The notes under the pieces are model-generated. The model searched no databases. It was not told the origin of the DNA and saw only the letters and a list, made by a program, of their open reading frames with translations. From Galerina marginata (lineage: Eukaryota; Basidiomycota; Agaricomycetes; Agaricales; Galerinaceae), in NCBI GenBank assembly GCA_023014335.1, contig JAECYW010000040.1, positions 1-64,000 of the forward strand: 64,000 nt of DNA, given 5' to 3'. Shown one piece after another: positions 12,401 through 23,732 of this stretch. The number at the start of each line of letters is the position of its first letter. The first letter of the stretch is position 1. A program made the position numbers and the translations under genes.

Positions 12401-13309
12401 GCTGTAATGCCGGCCTTTTGGGAAGGGGTCGCAAAACTGGCGAACAAGTCGGCCTTGCTTGAGCGAAATTTAGGTGATAGTGAGCATGTAACCAATACAG
12501 GACCCGATGGCGAACCTTCTTGGGGTCTGTCTTACCGTTACTAAATGTGGACCAAGCACTGATGTTATTTCCTAGGATTGATTGTGGAAGCCATCATTAA
12601 TGGTAACATGAGAATAGAATACGAACAGGTAATCCTCGCAACACAAGGGACCGAAACTATTCTTGAAGGTAGGCCTGCCACGATCGTCGTCCAGTCTTGG
12701 CTAATACTTTTATAACAAGTTGTCTGGAACCTTCCTGCCGGTAATGGCCCAGGCGGGATTGATCCTAATTACCAAGACGAAAATCCTGGCGACGCACAAA
12801 CTAATCCAGACCGATATGTCGTCTTCCACTTCCACACCGACCACATCACAGTCCGCGAGGGTGTACAACGTCCAGGTATACACGCCGTCGTGGCCTTCCA
12901 TGGTCAGGACTATGGTGGTGGCAATAGACCTCGAATTGATGGCAATGACTCTGCTGGCCGTAATCGTCGTGCACGTGTGCTGAACTGTGGAAACAACGGG
13001 GGCGATCTCTTCTGGTACCCTGGGGAATATACACCACAGGATGCTGCAAACTTTGGAGAGTGGGCCCAGCTTATGACGCGGTTTGGTAATTATATGGTCG
13101 CGCAGGGGATCCTTACAGTGGATACGTATACAGGATCCAGCCGTGGGCAACTCCAACTGAACGCTGCTGATGAATGTGGTTATCAGAGATTCAACTGGGG
13201 AACCTATCGTCAAAGTCGGCAATTCCAACCTGGTAGCCCAGGTCAGGGTCCGAGCACTGGAGGTCCAAGCACCGATGGGGGTCCTGAATTAGATGACGAC
13301 GGCGTGTAA
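9436..13309 (+). CDS. Secreted CBM18/GH18 chitinase, killer-toxin-like class, 10 exons
   Basis: Endochitinase of the large fungal subgroup whose members resemble the chitinase subunit of yeast killer toxins. Exons 9436-9891, 9949-10205, 10258-10381, 10435-11502, 11563-11713, 11775-11812, 11865-12163, 12214-12524, 12576-12668 and 12720-13309 give 1128 aa. Order: signal peptide (MKSLLISALSFISLSGSLVVA), two CBM18-type chitin-binding modules (CCTKFGSCGLGPDSC, CCSKFGFCGTTSDFC), then a GH18 barrel with SIGGWSMND and DGVDIDWEYP. The catalytic Glu is intact, the intron lying in the codon just before it; FNVMSYDLHG follows. Next come four Cys-rich repeats ending in CC (residues about 515-700) and a long C-terminal domain of unknown function, reading into a polar Gly/Ser/Asp tail. 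No LysM is fused to it, but a LysM protein lies next door. Confidence 0.93.
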
Positions 13310-13878
13310 AAGACACTCGAAATGACATTAAAAATTTAGTGGGGAATATAATTATTTTGGCGATCACTGGGAAGTTACACATAAGTATTGGGCAGTTAGG
13401 CTGTCGTGTACATGTCGGAGAGCAGGAGCAAGTGGGTCAGAGAAATCCAATCCAATGTTCTTCCATGGCATTGAGAGGGGAGTGGGCAGGTTGACCGTTG
13501 TGGGCAGGAGAAAGGAACAGGACCGAGTTGAACACCCTCGGGTAAATGTCGGTGCATTAGATAAGCCAGGATCAACTCAGCATGACAGCTGTATGATGAT
13601 TCCGTCTTTCTCTGGTCGACCACCACGACAAATATACCAGCATCAAAAATTGGCAGGGCAAACGAATGCATCTAGCTATGGAATGTTGGCTAGTCGTGAT
13701 GTGAGTGTTCACTATTTCTGTTCTTCTCTCATAAAGACGGGCTTACGAGTTGTCAAGCAGAAAACCCAACGAACAACCACGGAGCGTACTGGGTGAAAGC
13801 GTCACACAGGATTTCAACTCGTCTGCCGATTACAGGTACCCCACGCGCCGACCTCGTGTCTAAATCTCACCTTGAGCC
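13310..13878. other. Intergenic region between chitinase and F-box gene
   Basis: 569 bp holding the chitinase 3' flank and the F-box gene promoter. Short open stretches on both strands show no motif. Nothing further seen. Confidence 0.5.
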
Positions 13879-15088
13879 ATGCTGTGGGACGACTTCCTTC
13901 CTTCTAACGACCGACTTGCTCGATATCGTACGTTTTTTTTGCCTTTATTGATAATGCCGAGTTCAGTTCTAAACGTGATATATCATAGGTAGGATGTTCT
14001 TCCGTCTTTTGGACATACCCATCTCAGTGTTCCAGATCGACGCCATGAAATGGACAGTATCCTCGATCCTCCTTCTCTCCGTGATCTATACCTACTCGAT
14101 AAAGAACCTCACCCAAGGTGTGGTGGACGAATCCGACCTTAAACCCAGGACGTATCATCTTGCTCGCGCGAAGCGTCAAATTGCTGCACAGAAGGCCCAA
14201 CTTGAGCTCGAAGAGAAGCGAAGGAGAATGTACGAATCAAGATCGTTCCGGTTCCGCGATCTCCCGCCGGAGGTGTGCCTCGTCGTGCTAGCATACTGCG
14301 CAGACTGGCCTGGAACCTACCAATCCCTCGTCCGGGTCTCAAGAGATTGTCAGCGCCTGACGTTCCACGCATGTTTGCCTCGGATACCCGTGACGTTGAT
14401 CAGTCCGGAGCAAGTGCACTCCTTCGATCAGTTCCTGCAGGCTCGGCCCAAGCTGGCGTGTCTCGTGCATCACATGTGGATGACGCCGCTGAAGGAGGAG
14501 CTGTTGGACACGTCGATTGCAATAGTACAAAAGTGCAACAACCTGCGATCGCTGGCATCCAACGCGTTCATCGTGCAGGAGTCGATCACACTCTACAAAG
14601 ATCGCCTGAGTCATGGGAACTGCAAGGATTTGACGCTCCTTTCTACCCGAACAGAAAGCTGGACAAGCCTACTTAACACCTCCAACGGATCCGCGTTCTT
14701 CCACCAACTCACACACCTACGGCTCATTGGTGACCGGATTCCTCGCGATCTCCCACTGCCCAGCCTCACCCATTTTTCATATGGCAGCAGCGGAAGCGAC
14801 ATGTCCGAAACCAAGGCTTCGATCGGTTTGTCGATGGTTGAGGACAAGCTGGCCTATCCAATGTTGTATACCGTTATCCTAACACGGCCTAGAGCAAGTC
14901 CTGGAGGACTGAGGATCTCGAGGGCAGTGGCGAAGACAAGGGTATTCATTTTCGAACTGCCTCCCAAGCGCACGGAGTTGGAGATTTGGTGCGACAATGC
15001 GAGCCAGAGAGGAATGTGGGAGCTATGTGCAGATCCTCCGGCGTCTGAAACAGCGATGACGCGGGCGCGGTCTGTTGATGCGTGTTAG
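13879..15088 (+). CDS. F-box-like protein, 2 exons
   Basis: Predicted substrate-recognition subunit for SCF-type ubiquitin ligases, or an F-box relative. A 49-nt first exon (13879-13927, MLWDDFLPSNDRLARY) is joined across a 61-nt intron to 13989-15088, giving 382 aa. Residues about 40-60 form a hydrophobic stretch (MKWTVSSILLLSVIYTYS), which is odd for an F-box protein. The F-box-like segment is FRDLPPEVCLVVLAYCADW followed by SLVRVSRDCQRLTF. The rest is leucine-rich with loose LRR spacing (KCNNLRSLASN, LTHLRLIGD). It resembles the protein at 57.7-58.6 kb in order and motifs. Starting at the inner ATG of the second exon would lose only the short first exon. Confidence 0.75.
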
Positions 15089-15813
15089 ATACCTTCAATC
15101 CAACGACCATCGCGGTTGGGGATGTATAATTGGGTAGTGGATTGAATTCAAGTTGTATGTACCAGGTGGAACCTAAGGGGAGAAAAAACTAATTGGGATG
15201 ACACGATCGCTATCACAGCGCTACCTACAGCCACGTCGATGGTCGATGCTGCCCCACGAACGGCTGCGACGTCGATTCCTCAATGTTCAATGAGCTCCTC
15301 CACGTACGCCGTCATACCTCTCCTCTCCCCAACCACCACACACTCCAAGCAGCATCCATGTCCAAGACCACGATGTCTGAGCCACCCATCAAGTTGAAAG
15401 CAAGCCGCCGGCAGCTCACTAGCGTTCCTACATCTGCGCCATCTTTGTGATACCGGCTCTATCGATAGCAGTTGTTCACAGGACCGTCTGGACAGGGGAT
15501 ATAGGCCCGGGACGCTGTTTGAACACCACTAATTAATTGTGTATCTTTCCCTCCGGCCAATTGATGTGGTTAATCATATTCCTGGACGACATGGACCACC
15601 AGTCGCCTGCGTTGGCAAGTCCAGGTTCATTCAGCGACAAAGAGAGGTTACGAATTCTACGATTATCTTGAGCTGCAGTGGCGGAAAAAAAAATGTACGT
15701 TCCAGCAAACTATAAATAGATCAACGCTAGCCGATGCTCATCTGGTGACCTGTCCATTGTCGTTCACAGCGGTATAAATACCAGCCTTGCGTGGGTGGTA
15801 GGTATTTATCGCG
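15089..15813. promoter_or_regulatory. GH3 gene promoter region with TATA-like boxes
   Basis: 725 bp without a gene. TATAAAT occurs at 15711-15717, about 100 bp before the start codon, and again at 15773-15779, close to it. The first is the better-placed core promoter element. The second lies inside an inverted repeat described separately. Confidence 0.5.
15774..15809 (+). promoter_or_regulatory. 9-bp inverted repeat just before the GH3 start codon
   Basis: ATAAATACC at 15774-15782 and its exact reverse complement GGTATTTAT at 15801-15809 flank an 18-nt loop, ending four bases before the ATG at 15814. It could form a small hairpin in the 5' leader or be a palindromic protein site. Chance occurrence in an AT-rich leader is possible. 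Confidence 0.35.
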
Positions 15814-17936
15814 ATGAGTCTTCCATTCAATCCTCCTGGCGCATTTTCACCCCCACCCGCATTCAATCCTCCGGCCCCACTTCGTGATTTGACTCCTGAT
15901 CTCAAGGCTGCGTTGAAGAGACGAGTGGAATTGAACCTATCTGGCATCATCCTCAAGCTGTCCCCGAGTGTATTTTATCGGGAATCACCCGCCCTGCAGC
16001 CTTTGAGAGAGAAAGTACCTTTCATCTTATCAGATTCTGAAAACGATACCAGTACACTCCTTCCCAGTTTTTATTCTGCTGTCCCATTCACCTCATACGA
16101 TGACTACTTCCCCTTCGTGTCCCGTATCATCGACAAATCACCTTGCCAACATTCAGTAGTCCGCGATCTCCTCTCCCCCGGCCTTCCTCTTTTCATTGCT
16201 CATAGCTCTGGGACTTCAGGTGCAAGGTCAAAGTATTTTCTCAAATATCCACACCCGGATTACGTGAAGAACCCCTGGGATGGTCCTAATGCACAGATTC
16301 AGCCAATGTGTGGGCTTTATAGCATTCGCACAACCCAGGTCATGGAGGTGGTAGACACGAGCGGGGACGTCGTCCAACATATTCCGATGTCGGCGATTTC
16401 GAGTTTGGCTACCCGCTATCATTTCGGGATTGAGCTGAGAGGCGACAGTGAGATCGCCAGTCAGAAAGGTAAGTCGTGATCGCCGGGATTATAGCTTTTC
16501 GCAGTTGATTAAATTTATGCAGCCCCGTTCTGCAGCTCCCCGTTTGCAGTCTGGCTCATCTCTTCTCGGCCAGCTTTCATTTACATGCATATGTTCTTCG
16601 CATTGATGGACCCTTCTATCATGTTGTTAAATGCGCTTTTCTCGACACAATTATCTGACGCCATACATGTCCTCCAGGAACATTGGGACGTGATGTTAGG
16701 TGCTATAGCTAAAGGGTGTCTCCCTGATATTCCCGGATTAGATCACGTTAGAACTCAACTTGAGGTATGGTTGTTGTCTCTTCCTACTGATATATATAAT
16801 GTTGGTTTACCTACATGCTTTAGGCGTATGTTAAACCCGACCCAACCAGAGCTGAGGAATTGCGTGCAATCCAAACTGGACAACCCGGTTGGTTGAATAA
16901 AATTTGGCCGTCTCTTTGCATCGTCCGGACGGTACTCAGTGGTCCTTACGGAGCTGTTCTTCCCAAGGTACGCTTGACCTTGAGTAGGCATCAAGTAACC
17001 ACTGACAAAATTGCAAGTTCCAATACCATTTTGGACCCGCTGTCAAGTTCCAAAACACATTATACGCGACAACAGAATGTAAAATCGGGACCGGGTATGA
17101 CGCTGAAGACCACAACCTCTTTCGTCTCAACTCACATGATCATATCGAACTTCTCGACACTGAAAAAGAGTGTTTTCCTAGCAATATTTCTCAACAGGTG
17201 ACGCCATTCTTTTATTATTCTGCCATTCGTGACCAATAAACTCCAGTGGGAAGTAGAAACCGGTAAAAAATACGAAATTATCATAACGAATAACGATGGG
17301 CTGTGGCGGTACAGCCTGCAAGACATCGTAGAGATCGCGGGCTTCAGTCCGGATGATGGTCAGCCGCTCATTAGATTCGTCGAGCGTAAAGGGTAGGAAC
17401 CATGGGCGTGTTAGACGCAACAATTTACTTATTGAATTGTTTCCAGAGTTGGATTCCGTATCGCTGGGGAATTCGTCCCCGAGTCCCTGCTCCAAAGTGC
17501 AATTTTGAATGCCTTGAAAACCGGAACGTTGCAGGAGTTCACAACCGAAAGCGACGACAGGAAGTTCCCTCGGGGCTACGGATTTTTTGTGGAACTTGTG
17601 GGTGAACCCGGTAAGCCAGTAGTCTTGTTACTGCAAATTATGATTCACGCAACTTCAGATCAAAATTTAAAGACAGGCGGTCGCGAAGCCATCAAAAAAG
17701 TTGAAGATGCGTTACTCACAAACGCAGGTTACAAAAATTACAAGGGTATCGGAATCATTGGGGAACCCACGATACGCATAGTTGCTGCTGGAACTTTCAA
17801 CGCCTTTCGTGATTTGAAAATTCAAAAAACGGGCTTTTCTTCCGCGCAAATAAAGGTGCCGATTACAATTGTGGATGTCGAGATGAGGGAGTGGCTGTCG
17901 AAAAGGGTCATTTTGGAAGTTGGTGCCCAGTTATGA
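15814..17936 (+). CDS. GH3-family acyl-acid amido synthetase-like protein, 7 exons
   Basis: Member of the GH3 family of ANL-type adenylating enzymes. Plant members join indole-3-acetic acid, jasmonate or benzoates to amino acids via an acyl-AMP. Exons 15814-16468, 16523-16764, 16824-16967, 17018-17197, 17247-17392, 17447-17610 and 17659-17936 sum to 602 aa, the full family length. Visible motifs: nucleotide-binding loop AHSSGTSGARSKYF (about residue 130), YATTECKIG corresponding to the second ATP motif, LWRYSLQDIVEI with the third motif region, then GVGFRIAGEFVPE before the C-terminal lid domain. The N-terminus is proline-rich. No lesion was found. Fungal GH3 proteins are known but not well characterised; acyl and amine substrates cannot be told from sequence. 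Confidence 0.88.
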
Positions 17937-20900
17937 GTTCATTCTCCGACTAAATTCGCACTTTGAAGTTTGCACCGGGCTGAGATATCAGGGAGAATTA
18001 TTGATGTGCCCACATCCCAACAAATCAGCAACGAATTACTTAGTTACGACCTGGGAAGTAAATTCGTGTCGGGCATAACCAAGCAGTTGTATATCCTAAA
18101 AACTGTTGACTGCGCCAAAACGAACCGTACTGGCAATGTCAGTCCGCAAATGACTGAGCAGACATTGCAGTTAGGCGCCGGCTAAAAATAGCGAGTACGC
18201 ATACATACTCCCACCACAGTAACTTATCGCCGTGGACTTGTGGATAGAAGCCCTCTCCCAGGACACAAAGTCTAGACACAACACAATCATTTGGAAGGCT
18301 GCTTACCCTTTTCCAGTTTAGGATGGCCTGGAAATTTCTTTGATCCAGTCGCTACTAGCTAGCAACTGGGACCCGATATTGACGCCTGAAACCGCTCAGA
18401 GAGTGTGTGTTGTTCGCAGTACTCGGGCTCTGTAATTATTCTAGCTAACACATATTAAAGAAAACAATCAAGTTGGTAGGGACAGTGCTCAGCCGAGAGA
18501 TTCGGTGAAACTGGCTGAAATTATTTAATGCATTGATGTAATAGCGGTGGCCGATTCGAAATCGGTGATGATATGCTGCGACTTGTAAAAATCCCCATTT
18601 CAGTGGAAGGCAGGATTAACCAAATACCAAATCACGGCGGTGACTCTCCGGTGGGCAATATTGGTAACTGGCCATGGTTTATCCCGGTTTGTGGACTCAA
18701 CCTCGACTTAGCATTTGCTCACCGATGATGGGGCCACAGAATTATTCACCATGTCCGACAAATTAGCGATTGGGTCATCCATCTCGAGAAGCCGCAGCCT
18801 GCGCTGACTTCTTTGTTCTTTGTACGGCAACCTAGCGCTGGCATGTCATGTCATTAGGGAGATAACATGTTGATAGCACGTCCAGAGGTCGGCGCTATGT
18901 ATGCGTTTGTATATAGGGTTTAATACCGGTTGAACATTTGCCAGAATAGCAGGCAGTAGTACTGACTGAGTGTGATAGCTTACGGGGGGGGGATAATAAT
19001 ATGACTCGTGGAGTTATAACGCGGTTGTTTCCCATGGTCAGGCTAACAGAAGTTGTTTATACCCACTTCCTGGTGTTCAACAAGGTCGTCTCGGGAAGTC
19101 GTCCTGTACCGAGAACACTGGGTTTTCCAGCCTATAATAAAGATGTTCTCCGACTTTGGGAAAGTGATCGTTCCTTCGGATGGATGAACACGATACGGAT
19201 AACATCTTTAGTTATCGCCATCGCCTGGGATTGATTGCGTCGACACGGACCAGGGTACTCGTTCATGAACTAAATAAAACGACTCGGATATGTCCTTCTC
19301 GGAGAAAGATAGGGAGTGGTATTTTAAGAAAAGAGGAACGGCTTCCCGAGTACCCAGGAAAGACGGCATGTGTGCCAAGCTTGGAATTGGAGTTCCTATT
19401 TTAGGTTTAAATAATTCTAGTGTTTTATTCTGGACGTACAAAGACTCACATGGCTCTGGAATTCCCAAGGAGTTACAAGTAAAGGCCTGTCTGACAGACG
19501 CGACTGGTCATAGAAAGAACCTCACCCCAATCTGAGAAAACTACGCCCAAAGCCGTGATGCCAGTATTGGTACCTCAGAAAAATGATAGATGGAGTGATG
19601 TCAGATCAACTTTGCCATCACGGTTTTGTCATTGTCAAAATCAAGAAGCCCACCGCCCATCGCCCACCATCCCTACCGCTCGAATATTCTCAGTTCTGAA
19701 TCAGAAGCAATGTCGTGATAATGTCACCTCGGCGGGAGCTGGGTCCCCGGAACCGGTATATGTTAGGGAAATTAAGAAGGGCGGTGACGTGAGCGATAGC
19801 GTTCTTGTTTGCCTCGTCACAGTCGTCGCCATCATCTGGTAAGTATTTCCAGCAGCACAATCTAACCGACCTTGACTTGGACAAACCTCTTATCTTACTT
19901 ACCTGAGCCTGCGACTGGAAGCAAGCGGAATTGGGAGCTGGTTTCTCTTTCGGAGCCTTTTGAGTTCTAACGTCCCTTCAACCATGGCAGAAATTGAGCC
20001 GAAATGAACCCAGCCACAAGCCGGAAGGATGACAATGGCTGCGACTTTGACAAGGACACGGTCTGACATGGTTCTTAGCCTAACATCGTAGCGGTTATAC
20101 AAGTAACCGGACATGTAAGGTGTGGCGCGTGCTTCCATTTTAGGACAGCTCTCCTCTCGTGGTCCTTTCGATTCCCACTCAAAGTCGCAACACAGGCGTT
20201 CACGGAACTTTGAAAAGAAATGGCTACAATAACTTCAATTCAAATTCAAGTTCAATACCTATACCTATAATTTACTTGCTAAATACAAGAACAAAAGCAA
20301 TCATTTGCAAAACCCACAAAAACATGAATCGATCTGAATGCTCCGAGTCAAGAAAAGAAAGCAAACAACTTTTTGATCCAAATCGTATCGTAACGACGCG
20401 TTATCGCAAGGGTGTGTGTGTGGGTGAGTAAGTAAGCGTACTTATGGATATCGATGTATGTATATATGATATGGAGGCGGGCCTGGGGCGGAGATCGATG
20501 TGAATGAATAATGAACAGTTGTTGAAGTGTGAAGTACAATGAGGATGCAGAACGGAATGGAATGAGGGCGACAAGAAATGCATTACCGGACCGGGAACCA
20601 GAAACCAAAGAGAAAGGAAACGAGAATAATGAAGAAAAGGGGAGGGGACGAAGGTGAAGAACATAAATTTAAAATAAAGGTAAAGCAACACAAGAACAAA
20701 AAATGCAAAAACAAAAGTGAATGAGCGTGTGCCGAGCGTGCTTCCATGTAGACGCTCGAGTTGGAATGGAATGAAAAAAAAGTGAAGGAAACTTCGATGA
20801 TGATGATGAAACTTCGGCAATGCCACGCGCAATCCAAGCGAGCAAGCGGGGCTTCGACCTCGCAGGCCTGCAGACGGTCGCTCCCACCTTCCGCGCTTGC

Positions 20901-22368
20901 TTCTCCCTCCAAATGACGATCGACCCAACCGGCCTCGCCATGGCTCGCCTAGCCATACCGTCCACCCCAGCCCAGCCCAGCTTATAATAATCCTCGCCCA
21001 AACGCCTATCATAGTTCAAAGCCAGTCCGACGCCAGAGGCAGAGGTAAAGCCAGAGTCAGAGCCCGAGTCAGACTGACAACGCTTGACACCAGTCGACGT
21101 CCTTCCTCGCCTCCCTGCTTCCCTCACTTCCACTTCCTTGCCTTCCTCCTGCCTTGGTGGAACACCTTCCATAGTAGCCGTACCCGTACCCCCGCCACCC
21201 CGCTAGTCTTCCACCTGCCAATTCCTGCCTGCCGTGCTCATGTCAGCAACCGACCGACCCGTCGAGACACGCCTATCCACCTCGCTTCCGCCTTCCGTCC
21301 TCCGTTGTAGCCGCCGTCCTCGAGAAGGCCAAGCCTCAGAAGGCTGACATAATCCACATACCAATCGGGCAACACCTGTCGGGACGGAAACCAAGCGACC
21401 ACAAAATTAACAATTGAATCCTCGAATATCCAATTTTAGGCCACGACTCCACAATCCATAATCCATAATTGCAGGGTCGCGAGGGCGTGAAGGCGTGGGG
21501 CATACCGTGGGTGTTCAAGGCGGAGCTGGGTGGAGCAAGGGATCACCGAAATTCGAGAGCCTGCTGTTTTTGTACGTCACAAAAATAAAAATGAACTGGG
21601 CAGCTGATCACGACCCGGCTGACTGACGAGGAGCGAGGGGTGCCGGGGGGTTCGATGATGATGATGACCTGGAATTGAGCTGGGGATAAGGATAAGGGTT
21701 AAGAGGTGTATGGATCAGCGGAGGCGCTGGGAGGATCGTAGTTGTGCTGGAGATCCTGTGAGCAGACGAGGTCGGGAGGAAAAAAAGAACAAGAGCAAGC
21801 GCCAGGAATGGAGGCTGGAGCTGACCGCTGAACTGCATAATTCAGACGCTGAATCGTTAGAAGGCAACGAAAAATGTAAATTGCAAGGCCGAAAAATGCA
21901 AATCCCGGTGATGTCCAAAAAATCACTCGGTCGACCTCCAAGCCGTGCTTCACCTGGGCCTAATTACGACTCTTTGACGTACCCACTTCGAAAGCAGACG
22001 TCGTCGGCCAGGAATGCCCGTTATCGCTCCACGCGACGAGCTAGCCCATTTCCAGAGCGTTTAGACCTGTCGCATAGAGTCCCGTGCGGCGCGCAGCCAG
22101 AGACGTTAAGGCCTCTGCGGTCATTGCCAATACGCAAGTCTCGATGAAGCACACGAGCTCGATTCTGCCCAATCCATATCGTGTCGTGTGCGTCCTGCAT
22201 ACGTTCTCCTGACGCAGACTTCACTCCTGTATGACAAGTCCAATGTTCAGCCCACACCCAAAAAAAGAGGCTGATAAACGGCAGACTAACCAAATTCGAT
22301 CTCAGCCCAAAGCGGTCACCCGAGCGGCAAAACCTCCCAGTTCTCGTATCTATCATCCAAATCCCACC

Positions 22369-22467
22369 GCGTCCTGTGTCCTGCGTCCCACGTCCCGCGT
22401 CCTCTCAAGACCAAAGACCAAGTCCCATCTCGAGTCCTCCCACCCAATCCCACCGAGTCCTGTCCCA
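22369..22467. repeat. Degenerate GTCC/TCCC-rich repeat
   Basis: About 100 bp in which short units such as GTCCTGCGTCCCACGTCCCG and GTCCTCCCACCCAATCCCACC recur imperfectly. No coding content. Confidence 0.5.
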
Positions 22468-23103
22468 GCAAATCAGCGGAGCTGATAAAAATCAACGACA
22501 GCCTGAGACGGGGATCCAAGACCGCGTTGGTCCGTTCCACGATTTCGTGATTACAAGGTTCCAAGAAGCTGATTCGCCGATTCGGAAATTGATGCAAGGG
22601 GGGAAAAAGAGCGACTTCTTTTTCGCCTTCGTTTCTCCGGTCCGGATCGAGGGTGAGGTGAGGTGAGGGTGATTGGACAGAACAATGAACAATGAAAAAA
22701 GGATGCACTCTGGATGAATGAACGGATGAATTTGAGTATGAATGACCGCGAGCTCGAGCTCGGCACGAGGTTCCAGATGAAAGCTTGCGTACGAGGCGGT
22801 GTCTTGAGTTTTCCTTTGATGGTCTGGATTTCTGCAGGTAGGGGGTGGCGGAGGGACGGGGTATGGGTGAAGGCGAGAACGAGGATAAGGCTAGAGATAG
22901 ATGGGTGGTCGACGGTGCTGTGGCCAGGCGATAGGGTTGGCGTCTGGAGGGGGGGAAGGGGGGGGGACACAAGAAGAAGCGTGGCAAGACAAAGACAAAA
23001 CCGGGGAGGGGGAAGATAAGAAAGAACGCAAGAAGGGATTACTGTAAAAGCCATCCACAAAAGGCAGAAAAAATACCTATGTATAAGAAAAAGGCGTATC
23101 TAT

Positions 23104-23330
23104 GCATAAGATAAGTAAGGTATGGTAAGGGTAAGAAAGTAGGATAGGGTAGGATACCAAAAGAGCGTCAATCATCAATCATCACCAAAAAAAACCAGAA
23201 GAAAAAAAAGAGAAAGAGGAAAAAAGTCAGGTAGAAAGTAAAAGTATAAAAACAACAAACGAGAAAAGCGGAAACCCCGAAAATCAAAACAGGGAGGGGT
23301 TTTAAGCGGGAGGAGTAAGGAGGGCGAGGT
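23104..23330. repeat. GTAAG/GTAGG short repeats followed by polypurine tract
   Basis: GTAAG- and GTAGG-type units repeat at about 23104-23157, and an almost pure A/G tract follows at about 23185-23280. On the minus strand the tract is CT-rich, as seen upstream of transcription starts in basidiomycetes, but no minus-strand gene follows that I can support. Confidence 0.5.
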
Positions 23331-23732
23331 CGAGGTATAAGAGGACAAGGGGGATATCAAGGGCGGGTAAATGTCCTGGTGCTGGAGCGGGAGCTGGATA
23401 AGGATATGGGTGTGGGCGTAGGTGTGGTATGGATATAGCTATCGGTGGCTTGGGCGGTGTGGATTTTGTGCTGGGAGAGGGGAGGCGAGTCGGGTATAAG
23501 AAGGGCGGGGATATCAGGTGGCATGATGGGGCAAGGACGAGGTGAGGGAGAGAGAGGGCGAAGCAGAGCCACTAGTACTGTCGACATCTAAGAGAAGCGG
23601 TGAAGGGAGAGGGCTGAGGGTGGTATCGAGTGGATGTGAGGTAAAATTGACAAGATGCACAAAACAGCGAAAGACAACAATAAGAGAGAAAAAAAACAAG
23701 AACGCAGAAAAAACCCTCGTACGCCAAGCAGG

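Larger units (their letters stand above)
17937..23732. other. 5.8-kb gene-poor region
   Basis: No gene could be supported. The best candidate is a minus-strand stretch from 20138 to about 19690: about 79 codons with a hydrophobic segment (VLVKVAAIVILPACGW) ending at a strong donor (CAG|GTAAGT near 19901), but no convincing second exon. From about 20.4 to 23.7 kb the plus strand is purine-rich and low in complexity, and long frames there are Ser/Pro/Arg-rich on every strand. This part may be 3' UTR of the membrane protein gene, a long non-coding transcript or a promoter region. GTCC-rich and polypurine tracts are listed separately. Confidence 0.45.

Noticed and set aside
20897..21310. Plus-strand open stretch of 137 codons, Pro/Arg-rich
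   Set aside because: Lies in low-complexity sequence where several frames are open; composition looks like translated repeats.
22316..22987. Minus-strand open stretch of 223 codons, Ser/Pro/Arg-rich
   Set aside because: Includes the GTCC-rich repeats; no domain, no splice structure and no conserved block.
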